DNA from: Lachnospiraceae bacterium
GTDB lineage: Bacteria > Bacillota > Clostridia > Lachnospirales > Lachnospiraceae
Length of the DNA: 64,000 bases
Direction: 5' to 3'
NCBI GenBank assembly: GCA_017455525.1
Contig: JAFTAP010000102.1
Span: forward strand, 1-64,000
The position numbers and the translations under genes are program-made. A model generated the notes under the pieces. The model was not told the DNA's origin. It saw only the letters and a program-made list of their open reading frames with translations, and searched no databases. Below are positions 50,208 through 59,394 of the stretch, piece by piece (position 1 is the first letter of the stretch; each line of letters opens with the position of its first letter).

Positions 50208-51554
50208 TTACAACGTTTTTATTACTCCCTCATTAAGCCTGCGGAAGAATAATACCGTAAGGCAAAGGGATACGAACTCCGCTATGAGGAAAGCCCACCA
50301 TACATACTCGACCTTACCCGTAAGGCTTAATGCGTAAGCCACAGGGATAAGTACGAATATCTGACGTCCTAAAGATATGATAAGCGAATAAAAGCTCCTG
50401 CCGAAGGCCTGAAATACCGAGCCTAAGGCTATGCAAAGACCTGCCACAGGGAAGTGCCACGCAATATTACGCAATGCTACCTTTCCTATAACAATCATAT
50501 CATCAGACGCTGAGAAAAGTTTAAGCAGAGTCTCAGGCATCAGCTCGAAGACAAGAGTTCCAATACACATGATACAGAAAGCCAGCGTAATGGAAAACCT
50601 GAGCGCCTCATGTATGCGATCCTTATTCCTCGCTCCGAAGTTATAAGCAAGCACCGGTATCACGCCGTTATTAAGACCGAAGACCGGCATGAAGAAGAAA
50701 CTCTGCAGCTTGAAATACACGCCGAATACCGCCACGGCAGTACTGGAGAAGGTTCCGAGTATCAGGTTGAAGAGATAGGTCATGACAGAGCCTATAGCTA
50801 TCATAAGGATTGACGGCACACCGACGAAATAAATCCGCTTCATCGTATCTGCCTTAAGCTTTAATATCTTCCATGAGAAGCGTATGTCTTTATTCTTCGT
50901 GATATTAAAGAAAAGCCCAAGTGCGGCGGCTATTGACTGTCCGATTATCGTAGCATACGCCGCTCCTGCAACTCCGAGTTTTGGGAAGCCGAAAAGCCCG
51001 AAGATCATTATCGGGTCCATGATTATATTTATGATGGCTCCTAAAGCCTGGGTTATCATCGTATAGAAGGTGCGGCCGGTTGATTGAAGCAGTCTCTCCA
51101 TCGTGACCTGCGCCGACATGCCAATGGACAGCACCATCACGATAGACAGGTAGGTCGTACCTTCTCTTGCTATCACGGGATCTGCTGTCTGCGTCCCGAT
51201 GAAGGCTCCCGCCGCTCCCATGAAGGAGGCGCACATGAAGATAAGGGCTGCTGCGATATTAAGCACGATACCGTTTCCGCCAGCGCTGTCCGCCTCATCG
51301 AATTTCTTCTCGCCTAATGCCTTAGAGAGCATGGCGTTTATTCCTACGCCGGTGCCTCCTGCTACTGCGAACATGAGATTCTGCATAGGGAAGGCGAGGG
51401 TTACGCCAGTAAGTGCTTCCTCGGAGAGCTGTGCCACGAAGACTGAGTCCACTATATTGTACAGTGCCTGTACAAGCATTGATATCATCATCGGAAGCGA
51501 CATCGTAATTATGAGTTTTTTCACGGGCATCACGCCCATCTTATTTTCCTGCAT
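50208..51554 (-). CDS. MATE family efflux transporter
   Basis: A 448-residue, twelve-helix MATE exporter (PMMISMLVQALYNIVDSVFVAQL in helix 1; LNNGVIPVLAYNFGARN in the second half). Substrate unknown; usually cationic compounds driven by Na+ or H+. It starts 2 bp from the end of typA. Confidence 0.88.
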   Translation of the reverse strand: MQENKMGVMPVKKLIITMSLPMMISMLVQALYNIVDSVFVAQLSEEALTGVTLAFPMQNLMFAVAGGTGVGINAMLSKALGEKKFDEADSAGGNGIVLNIAAALIFMCASFMGAAGAFIGTQTADPVIAREGTTYLSIVMVLSIGMSAQVTMERLLQSTGRTFYTMITQALGAIINIIMDPIMIFGLFGFPKLGVAGAAYATIIGQSIAAALGLFFNITKNKDIRFSWKILKLKADTMKRIYFVGVPSILMIAIGSVMTYLFNLILGTFSSTAVAVFGVYFKLQSFFFMPVFGLNNGVIPVLAYNFGARNKDRIHEALRFSITLAFCIMCIGTLVFELMPETLLKLFSASDDMIVIGKVALRNIAWHFPVAGLCIALGSVFQAFGRSFYSLIISLGRQIFVLIPVAYALSLTGKVEYVWWAFLIAEFVSLCLTVLFFRRLNEGVIKTL

Positions 51555-51556
51555 CT

Positions 51557-53392
51557 TTATGACTTCTTTGCAAAGTTTGCCCTTTTACGCAGGGTCGGAT
51601 CCAGTATTTTCTTGCGTATACGGAGGGACTCGGGAGTGACTTCTAAGAGTTCATCGTTATCGATAAAATCAAGGCACTGCTCCAAAGACATCGTTATGGG
51701 CGGAACAAGCCTTAGGGCTTCGTCAGAGCTTGAGGTCCTCGTGTTCGTGAGGTGCTTCGTCTTGCATACGTTCACTTCTATGTCGTCCGACTTCGGGTTT
51801 GAGCCTATGACCATGCCCGAATATACGGGCGTACCGGGACCTATGAATAAAGCTCCTCTCTCCTGTGCGTTGAATAAGCCGTAAGGCACTGCCTCGCCTG
51901 CTTCGAATGCTATGAGCGAGCCTGTCTTCCTGTAGGCTATGTCTCCCTTATACGGAGCGTAACCCTCAAAAATCGTATTTATTATCCCGTTACCCTTGGT
52001 GTCGGTCAAGAATGGTCCGCGGAAACCTATAAGCCCCCTTGACGGTATCTTGAATTCGAGCCTTGTATATCCTCCCGCTATCGAGTTCATATTCAGCAGC
52101 TCCCCCTTCCTCTCGGAAAGCGAGGAAATAACCGTGCCTGTGAACTCGTCAGGTACATCCACATAGGCAAGCTCCATAGGCTCTAAAGTCTTGCCTGCCT
52201 CGTCCTTCCTGTATATGACCTCCGCCTTGGAAACGGCAAATTCGTAGCCTTCCCGACGCATCGTCTCTATGAGCACGGAGAGATGTAGCTCTCCTCTGCC
52301 GGAGACCTTGAATGTATCCGTAGACTCCGTTTCCTCGACACGCAGAGAAACGTCGGTATTAAGCTCCTTCAAAAGCCTGTCCTTTATATGCCTTGATGTG
52401 ACGTACTTACCCTCTTTACCCGCAAGAGGGCTGTCATTTACCATGAAGTTCATGGATATGGTCGGGTCTGATATCTTCTGGAAGGGTATAGCCACAGGCG
52501 CATCCGGTGAACAGAGTGTGTCTCCTATCTTGATGTCCGCAATGCCCGATATCGCCACTATCTGCCCGATGGAAGCCTCGTTCACATCGACCTTTTTCAA
52601 GCCCTCGAACTCATAAAGCTTACTTATCTTGACTTTCTCATGGCGGACTTCATCATGGTGGTTCACTATGACGGCTTCCTGATTAAGCCTTACGGTGCCG
52701 CTGTCAACCTTGCCTATGCCTATGCGTCCCACGTATTCATTATAATCTATCGTAGAGATAAGGATCTGCACGGGAGCTTCGGGATCACCCTCCGGTGCGG
52801 GAATATAGGACACTATGGTATCGAATAAAGCCGTCATGTCCTCACCCTGCTCCGAAGCGTCCATTGAGGATGTGCCGTTCTTTGCCGATGTGAATACAAA
52901 AGGACAGTCAAGCTGATCATCGTTAGCCCCGAGGTCCATAAGAAGTTCAAGCACCTCATCAACTACCTCATCAGGTCTTGCCCCGTCACGGTCGATCTTA
53001 TTCACGCAGGATATCACAGGAAGATCAAGCGACAGAGCCTTCATCAGCACGAACTTCGTCTGTGGCATGACGCCCTCGAAAGCATCCACTAAAAGCACGA
53101 CTCCGTCAACCATCTTAAGTATGCGCTCGACCTCTCCGCCGAAGTCTGCATGACCGGGGGTGTCGATTATATTTATCCTCGTATCCTTATACTGCACCGA
53201 AGTATTCTTTGACAGGATCGTGATACCGCGCTCGCGCTCAAGGTCATTCGAATCCATGACCCTCTCAACGACCTCCTGATTCTCCCTGAATACCCCACTC
53301 TGCTTAAGAAGCGCATCGACCAGAGTCGTCTTGCCGTGATCTACATGTGCGATTATTGCTACATTTCTTATATCGTCTCTCTTCTGTGTCAT
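51557..53392 (-). CDS. typA: GTPase TypA/BipA
   Basis: A 611-residue translational GTPase: AHVDHGKTTLVDALL (G1), DTPGHADFGGEVER (G3), NKIDRDGARP (G4), then EF-G-like domains and the TypA C-terminal domain (GGYTRLEFKIPSRGLIGFR). Assists ribosome assembly under stress. Confidence 0.95.
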   Translation of the reverse strand: MTQKRDDIRNVAIIAHVDHGKTTLVDALLKQSGVFRENQEVVERVMDSNDLERERGITILSKNTSVQYKDTRINIIDTPGHADFGGEVERILKMVDGVVLLVDAFEGVMPQTKFVLMKALSLDLPVISCVNKIDRDGARPDEVVDEVLELLMDLGANDDQLDCPFVFTSAKNGTSSMDASEQGEDMTALFDTIVSYIPAPEGDPEAPVQILISTIDYNEYVGRIGIGKVDSGTVRLNQEAVIVNHHDEVRHEKVKISKLYEFEGLKKVDVNEASIGQIVAISGIADIKIGDTLCSPDAPVAIPFQKISDPTISMNFMVNDSPLAGKEGKYVTSRHIKDRLLKELNTDVSLRVEETESTDTFKVSGRGELHLSVLIETMRREGYEFAVSKAEVIYRKDEAGKTLEPMELAYVDVPDEFTGTVISSLSERKGELLNMNSIAGGYTRLEFKIPSRGLIGFRGPFLTDTKGNGIINTIFEGYAPYKGDIAYRKTGSLIAFEAGEAVPYGLFNAQERGALFIGPGTPVYSGMVIGSNPKSDDIEVNVCKTKHLTNTRTSSSDEALRLVPPITMSLEQCLDFIDNDELLEVTPESLRIRKKILDPTLRKRANFAKKS

Positions 53393-53417
53393 TCTCCCAG
53401 TATTTATTCTCCGTAAT

Positions 53418-53732
53418 TTATTTCGTATCCCCCGATGAGCCCGTGCGTTCTATCGCATCTATCGCCTCATACGCAAGATCAAACATCTGAGCCATCTCCT
53501 TGGCTTCCGAGGTAGCCATCTTATTGTACTTCGCCGCTTGATCTGCGAAGTAGTTCTTAGCCCTGAATATGGACATCTTGGAAAACATCTTGCCATGACT
53601 GTAATAAGTACCGGTTCCGGAGTCCCACTTGCTCTCGCTGAACTTTTTCAGATCCTGCTCGTTAGCACCATGCGAAACTGCAAGTGCCTGTATTATGTCT
53701 TCCCTTGAGTTAAAATTCTTCCTTATTGCCAT
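53418..53732 (-). CDS. Hypothetical protein, 104 residues
   Basis: A helical soluble protein (starts MAIRKNFNSREDIIQALAVS; FADQAAKYNKMATSEAKEM). No family recognised. It lies between typA and mgtE, in the same direction with short gaps, so it is probably co-transcribed. Confidence 0.65.
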   Translation of the reverse strand: MAIRKNFNSREDIIQALAVSHGANEQDLKKFSESKWDSGTGTYYSHGKMFSKMSIFRAKNYFADQAAKYNKMATSEAKEMAQMFDLAYEAIDAIERTGSSGDTK

Positions 53733-53746
53733 AACATATACCTCTC

Positions 53747-55087
53747 TTATATATGCAGTACCGCCGTGGCAAAACTAAAGTATACCAGAAGTGCCACCGC
53801 ATCCACAATAGTAGTTATAAAAGGCGACGCCATAACCGCCGGATCAAGCCCTATCTTCTTCGATACCATAGGCAGCATAGCCCCGATGAGCTTCGCTACA
53901 AATACCGTCGTGATAAGCGTCATGCACACGACAAAAGCAACTGTCATCGATACATGATCCACTATCTGGAGCTTCACGAAATTAGCTGCCGCAAGCGTTA
54001 TTCCCGCAAGAAGAGCTACCCGCATCTCCTTCCATACGACCTTAAAGAAATCAGAAAACTCAATATCATCCAGCGACAGCGCTCTTATAACCGTGACGCT
54101 CGTCTGGCTTCCCGCATTACCCGAGGTATCCATTATCATCGGGATAAAAGAGGTCAGCACGATATATGCTCCTAAAGCATCCTCATAATGCGTGATTATC
54201 TTACCCGTGAAGGTCGCCGATACCATGAGGAAGAGAAGCCAAATTATGCGCCTTTTCCATATCTCGAGTACTGACTGCCTGAGATACGGCTTCTGCTGGT
54301 CAGTCGGCATTATAGCCGCCATCTTCTCTATATCCTCTGTAGCCTCTTCCTGGATGATATCAACGATATCGTCTACGGTGATAATACCTACCAGCCTGTC
54401 CTCCTGATCAACGACCGGCATTGAGTTGAAATCGTACTTCTGGAACTGCTTCGCAACCTCCTCCTGATCGTCAAGCGTATGGACAGCTATCACGTTCTCA
54501 TTCATTATCGAACCGATCGTAGCCTCCGGATCGGCTATGAGCAAGTACCTTAGCGCCGCCGTGCCTATGAGCTTCCTCTTATCGTCTATGACATAGCAGG
54601 TATATATCGTCTCGGAGTCAAGCCCTATATTCCTGATGCGGTCCATACACTTGGCTATAGTCCAGTTAGCCTTTAAGTCCACGTACTCGACCGTCATTAT
54701 AGAACCTGCGGAATCATCGGGAAATTTCAGCAGATGATTGATATCCCGTCTCGTCTCTGCGGTCGCATTCGCCAAAAGCCTCTTCACTACATTGGCGGGC
54801 ATTTCTTCCATGAGGTCTGCCGCGTCATCAGCCATGAGGTTATTGATGACATTCGCCGCTTCGACATCGGTCAGCGCCGTGATCAGCTCCTGCCCTATAT
54901 CAGTAGGGAGGAATGAAAACACGTCTGCCGCCATGTCTTTTTTGAGCAACCTAAAAATACGGAGGCGCTCCTCCTTCGGAGCATCCTCCATGATAGCCGC
55001 TATATCCGCCTCATTCAGATCTATAAGTATCCGCCGCAGCTCGTTATAGCGTTTCTCTTCTATGAGCTCTTCGATATTTTCCGGCAT
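53747..55087 (-). CDS. mgtE: MgtE magnesium transporter
   Basis: A 446-residue Mg2+ channel. An N-terminal helical domain (LNEADIAAIMEDAPKEE), two CBS domains (SIMTVEYVDL, SIMNENVIAVHTL) and five membrane helices with the pore-region DTSGNAGSQTSV. The cytoplasmic domain closes the channel when Mg2+ is high. The start at 55087 follows GGAGGG. Confidence 0.93.
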   Translation of the reverse strand: MPENIEELIEEKRYNELRRILIDLNEADIAAIMEDAPKEERLRIFRLLKKDMAADVFSFLPTDIGQELITALTDVEAANVINNLMADDAADLMEEMPANVVKRLLANATAETRRDINHLLKFPDDSAGSIMTVEYVDLKANWTIAKCMDRIRNIGLDSETIYTCYVIDDKRKLIGTAALRYLLIADPEATIGSIMNENVIAVHTLDDQEEVAKQFQKYDFNSMPVVDQEDRLVGIITVDDIVDIIQEEATEDIEKMAAIMPTDQQKPYLRQSVLEIWKRRIIWLLFLMVSATFTGKIITHYEDALGAYIVLTSFIPMIMDTSGNAGSQTSVTVIRALSLDDIEFSDFFKVVWKEMRVALLAGITLAAANFVKLQIVDHVSMTVAFVVCMTLITTVFVAKLIGAMLPMVSKKIGLDPAVMASPFITTIVDAVALLVYFSFATAVLHI

Positions 55088-55112
55088 AAGGAGCCCTCCA
55101 ACGATTTCAGAG

Positions 55113-55185
55113 TGGACCATAGGGGGATCGAACCCCTGACCTCCAGATTGCGAACCTGGCGCTCTCCCAGCTGAGCTAATAGCCC
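55113..55185 (-). tRNA. tRNA-Ala (anticodon CGC)
   Basis: A complete cloverleaf on the minus strand: acceptor GGGCTAT/ATGGTCC including the G3-T70 pair specific for alanine, D arm GCTC/GAGC, anticodon arm CCAGG/TCTGG with loop TTCGCAA, T arm AGGGG/CCCCT with loop TTCGATC, discriminator A. The CCA end is not encoded. Confidence 0.95.
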
Positions 55186-55239
55186 TTGAATCGAACTCTA
55201 ATTATCTCATTAAATGCCCGACAATGTCAAATATGCGAT

Positions 55240-56334
55240 TTAATATGTATTTACCACATCTATAACTGACTGTATCTCATCCTCATCCATATGGTCCATC
55301 ATAGGCAAGGACACTATGGTATCGCATATCTCCTCGGTCTTCGGATAATCTCCCCTCTTGAATCCGAACTTTTCAGTCATAACGGGCTGCAGATACGGAG
55401 GTGTTTTCCATGCAATATCTGTTGCCACGTCTTTATTTTTTAGAAATTCTCTGAACCCCTCCTGATCATCCACCCGGACCACGAACTGATACCACGTATG
55501 GATGCAGCCCTCAGGAGTCTCAGGAAGCATCACTTTGGGATTCTTAATCTCCTTTAAGTATCTCTGGGCGATATGGTCTCTATTTGCAAGCAGATCTTTA
55601 ATATGCTTAAGCTTTACCCGAAGCATCGCTGCTTGCAGCTCGTCAAGACGGTCATTATAACCCATTGCTATGTTGTGATATCTGTAATCGCTTCCATAGT
55701 TACGCAAAACCTTCACCCTGTCTATTATGGCCTTATCCTTTGACACCACTCCGCCCCCGTCTCCGAAGCCTCCGAAGTTCTTGGTAGGGTAGAAGCTGAA
55801 GAAAGAAGCCGTCCCGAAAAGTCCCGTATACGTTCCTTTATATGGTGCAAAGTGAGACTGTGCGCAATCCTCAAAGAGCATAAGCCCATGCTTTTCGCAT
55901 ACTTCGATCACAGGCTCCATCCTCGTGGCTAGCCCATAGAGATGAGTGACAAGCACCGCCTTAGTTTTAGAGGTGATCTTCTCCTCTATATTCGCCGGGT
56001 CAAGCTGATAGTACTCGTCCGGCTCCACGAAGACCGGCACAGCACCGCACTGCATCACGCCCAGCATCGTCGCTATATATCCATTGGCCTGAACTATGAC
56101 CTCGTCTCCCGGCTCTATCCCCGAAGCCTTAAGCCCCAGCAATATGGCATCCAACCCATTATCCACTCCGGCACAATAGCAGTCATCTGAAAGTGCCGCC
56201 GCATATTCCATCTCAAAATCAGAAAGCTCTTTCCCTAATATATACCAGCCACTTCTTAAAACCCTCAGCGCCGCCTCCTCATATTCATCCTGATACAGCC
56301 TGTATCCTCTTGATAAGTCATTTATAGGTATCAT
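55240..56334 (-). CDS. DegT/DnrJ/EryC1 sugar aminotransferase
   Basis: A 364-residue PLP enzyme of the sugar 3- or 4-aminotransferase group. Visible: GVDNGLDAILLGLKA, FEDCAQSHFAPYKG, the Lys-containing SFYPTKNFGGFGDGG (PLP Lys), and RNYGSDYRYHNIAMGYNDRLDELQAA. With the 2,3-dehydratase and ketoreductase of the same operon it fits synthesis of an amino-dideoxyhexose; the exact position aminated is not certain. Overlaps the upstream gene by 4 bases. Confidence 0.85.
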   Translation of the reverse strand: MIPINDLSRGYRLYQDEYEEAALRVLRSGWYILGKELSDFEMEYAAALSDDCYCAGVDNGLDAILLGLKASGIEPGDEVIVQANGYIATMLGVMQCGAVPVFVEPDEYYQLDPANIEEKITSKTKAVLVTHLYGLATRMEPVIEVCEKHGLMLFEDCAQSHFAPYKGTYTGLFGTASFFSFYPTKNFGGFGDGGGVVSKDKAIIDRVKVLRNYGSDYRYHNIAMGYNDRLDELQAAMLRVKLKHIKDLLANRDHIAQRYLKEIKNPKVMLPETPEGCIHTWYQFVVRVDDQEGFREFLKNKDVATDIAWKTPPYLQPVMTEKFGFKRGDYPKTEEICDTIVSLPMMDHMDEDEIQSVIDVVNTY

Positions 56335-57743
56335 GTATCCCCCTCCATATTTGCTTCATAATACAACATTTCCGCCTCATGCACGACAGGTTCTTTGCTC
56401 CATCTCACAGGAAAGCCATCCCCGATGTAGTATGCAAGATAAACAACCAGCAGCATATCAAACGCAAGCATGATCATGCTTTTTTTTCGCTCCTTCATTT
56501 CCGCAAGTTTATAATCCGTCTCGGCAAAAAACGGCATAAGGAATATGACAAGCGGCATAATCTGAATAGTGTACATCCTGTAATAACCCAATATCAGAAA
56601 TTGCCGCATTACGAACAATACTATCACGCCAATAATGATGTGCATAATTGCTATTCTCCTACCCTTCTTCCCTGCATACCTTATCAAAAAATAAGAGAGA
56701 AATCCATAAAGGTATATAAACGCAACATTAGATACGTTCTCCTTCTCAAACTTAATAAAATTATATATCTCATGTAATGAAGGAATGAGCGTGGCCCCTG
56801 CCATATATATCAGCCTCTCATTCGTATCCACCAGTGCAGGGTCAAGTGCACCGAGCCGGTGTATCGCATCTCTTGCCAGGTCAAGCTCATCCGTCCTGTA
56901 CTTGAAATACGGCACTCCATAAGACAGACACTTCTCATAACCAAGCCTGTACGCGATAGAAGCTGTAAGCGTCGGATCTTTGAAATAATAAAGCCTGTCC
57001 AGATAATACGCCCCTGCGGCGATAACTGCTGTGCCTAAAAGCACGGCAGCGGCCATTCCCACGGATTTAAGCATCAACTTCTTATCTCCATAGGGCTTAA
57101 TTATAATAAGACCTGTCACTGCAAGTATCGTACATAAACCGGCTATTCCGATAAATAAAAAGAAAGACACAAGAGACGACAGCACCCCCAGCAAAGCTGC
57201 CGAAGCATACCAGATCAATCTTTGTCTGCCGGTCTTCTCCGGCTTCCCAGTCTTATCTTCCCTATTATAATCCCCGTCAATACAAGTCATAACATACAAA
57301 AGCACATACACACATGCAATAGCCAGCACTGCTGCCGTCTTCACATATCCCGGCAGGGCATAACACTCATACCCGATATATGCCATGACCGCAATAGTCA
57401 GAAGCCTGTTCTCCCAGGAAATACTTCTTTTCAACGTAAGATAGGTGATGCACGACATCCCCAAAAAACATAATATATAATGGATAACAAAATACCAAGG
57501 TATGATTGGCAGCGCTGCATGAAGCCCCGCAATAGCTGCGCCCATTAAATAATGGCTGAAAAGCACGGCACTGGAAGAAATGCCTGTCAGAGTCTCCCCA
57601 TATGCGATCTCCTGCATGATGATATCTGCCTCATTCTCAAGATACGGCTCCATCACTATGAGAAAAACAATAAGTATGACCAGATTCCCAAGCACAGCCT
57701 GAACAAATATGTTGTTTTTAAGACATTCCTTAATTCTCTCCAT
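56331..57743 (-). CDS. Polytopic membrane protein of surface-sugar operon
   Basis: A 470-residue protein with about ten membrane helices and a long outer loop (about 265-340; YEKCLSYGVPYFKYRTDELD). Not recognised; could be a GT-C-like glycosyltransferase or a polymer-handling protein. No ribosome site precedes the ATG; a promoter-like pair (TTGCCA, 17 bp, TATTAT at 57751-57779) ends 7 bases before it, which would give an almost leaderless transcript. Confidence 0.6.
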   Translation of the reverse strand: MERIKECLKNNIFVQAVLGNLVILIVFLIVMEPYLENEADIIMQEIAYGETLTGISSSAVLFSHYLMGAAIAGLHAALPIIPWYFVIHYILCFLGMSCITYLTLKRSISWENRLLTIAVMAYIGYECYALPGYVKTAAVLAIACVYVLLYVMTCIDGDYNREDKTGKPEKTGRQRLIWYASAALLGVLSSLVSFFLFIGIAGLCTILAVTGLIIIKPYGDKKLMLKSVGMAAAVLLGTAVIAAGAYYLDRLYYFKDPTLTASIAYRLGYEKCLSYGVPYFKYRTDELDLARDAIHRLGALDPALVDTNERLIYMAGATLIPSLHEIYNFIKFEKENVSNVAFIYLYGFLSYFLIRYAGKKGRRIAIMHIIIGVIVLFVMRQFLILGYYRMYTIQIMPLVIFLMPFFAETDYKLAEMKERKKSMIMLAFDMLLVVYLAYYIGDGFPVRWSKEPVVHEAEMLYYEANMEGDT

Positions 57744-57807
57744 GCGGATTATAATACACTCGTTTTATTAGTGTGGCAAGCAATACCGTCAATATGAGCG
57801 CTCATTC

Positions 57808-59394
57808 CTATTCTTTAGAATATACAATAAAATTGCTATATTCTCCCAGTTCCTGATAATTATATTTTATCTTATCCGGCATATCATCTATGGTTCCCCA
57901 GTCCTTATTTACAACAAGCAGATAATCGTCTCCTATGGAGTCCGGTTCAGTAAGCGATCTGAAGTAATCCGTCACTACGTAGCCTTCACCAAAGTCCGTC
58001 GCTCCCTCTGAGGCATATGTAAGAAAAATCCTGTCATTCTCGATATTCCTTGCCCTTAGTATCTCCGTAGTCCCCATGTCATTAAGGAATACAACATCTT
58101 TATCCGGCTCCTCATCCAGTAGGTTCTGTAGTTTATCATACTTTGCACTGTCCGATCTGTAATACGGATAAGGATTTCCAAAAGCCATGTTGTGATCCGA
58201 TAATAAAAGCATCACAAAGAATACCCCCAGCATACAGACCTGAACATGCCTTTCCTGAGCTGAATATATTTTTTCATAAAGCTCTGCCGCAAATATGAAC
58301 ATCATCGGACATAATGAGATCAGCATGTATCTGGTGTTATCCGTAAGCCCTGTCATTATCACTATGAAAAGGTTGCAGAAAAGCAGCACGACAGCATAAA
58401 TCGACATGAAATCCCTGACTTTACCTGCCTTAAAATAAAAAGCCCTTCCGCCTCGGATTGAATATGCAATCATAAATAGAACGAAAATAATGGTAAACAG
58501 CGCCCTTAGCATGCATGACACCCCTTGAAGCGAGGAAACCGCTATAGGATCATCCGGCATGCAGCCCATCATCTCAAAAAAGCATGTGATAAGAGAAACG
58601 CAGACATCATGCAGGCTGTTTGAGATCGTAAGCTCCGCATTATATGCCGCATAGTCCACCGGAGCAAGCACAGAGAATGCAAGCCCTGCCACCGTGTCCG
58701 CGAGTGACGCAGTAAGAAATAAAGTTTTCTCCCTGCTTCTGGAACAGCCCATGAAGATATAAACTCCCATAAGCGGCACAAGCCCTGTAATAAACACATA
58801 GGTTCCCGTGGAAGCAGATGTGACGAACAGAAAAACAAAATACAGGATCAGAAGTCCCTTATGCTTCTTAAAATAATCCTTATCCTCCGCAACCAAAAAA
58901 ACAAAAGCCATAAGCGGCACTATCACCTTTATGCAATAATAGCTCGCACTGAAAAAGAGCATATGGCTATACATCAGCTGCCCGAATGAGTACGGAACCA
59001 TGAACACAAGCATGGCGAACCTTCTGGCGTCATGATCAAAGCCCGGCAGCTTCAAAAACTCATTGATGACATACAGATATATGATCAGGAATATTATGCT
59101 CGCTATTCCGAAGGAAACATATATATTCCTCGTCACCGCATAAATGAATATCGCAAAAAAAGATGAAAAGCCCAGCTCCAGATCCTCATACAGCCAGTCC
59201 CTGATGAATATATCCCCCTGCTTCACCATCTCCGCCACATGCACGAAAAGCTTCGCCATATCGTTATCAAGTACGTCCCTTATGGTAAAAAGATTCTGAA
59301 ATGATATGAACAAAACCTGCAGCAACACAGCTATGTCAAGGAAGGTACACCTCTCTTTGATGCTATCCGCAAAAGACTTAACCCTATTACTCAA
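57808..59394 (-). CDS. Polytopic membrane protein of surface-sugar operon
   Basis: A 528-residue protein with about eleven membrane helices and a C-terminal soluble region of about 110 residues (DKLQNLLDEEPDKDVVFLND). The first outer loop has acidic residues (DVLDNDMAKLF), as in GT-C glycosyltransferases, but the family is not certain. Overlaps the upstream gene by 4 bases. Confidence 0.65.
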   Translation of the reverse strand: MSNRVKSFADSIKERCTFLDIAVLLQVLFISFQNLFTIRDVLDNDMAKLFVHVAEMVKQGDIFIRDWLYEDLELGFSSFFAIFIYAVTRNIYVSFGIASIIFLIIYLYVINEFLKLPGFDHDARRFAMLVFMVPYSFGQLMYSHMLFFSASYYCIKVIVPLMAFVFLVAEDKDYFKKHKGLLILYFVFLFVTSASTGTYVFITGLVPLMGVYIFMGCSRSREKTLFLTASLADTVAGLAFSVLAPVDYAAYNAELTISNSLHDVCVSLITCFFEMMGCMPDDPIAVSSLQGVSCMLRALFTIIFVLFMIAYSIRGGRAFYFKAGKVRDFMSIYAVVLLFCNLFIVIMTGLTDNTRYMLISLCPMMFIFAAELYEKIYSAQERHVQVCMLGVFFVMLLLSDHNMAFGNPYPYYRSDSAKYDKLQNLLDEEPDKDVVFLNDMGTTEILRARNIENDRIFLTYASEGATDFGEGYVVTDYFRSLTEPDSIGDDYLLVVNKDWGTIDDMPDKIKYNYQELGEYSNFIVYSKE

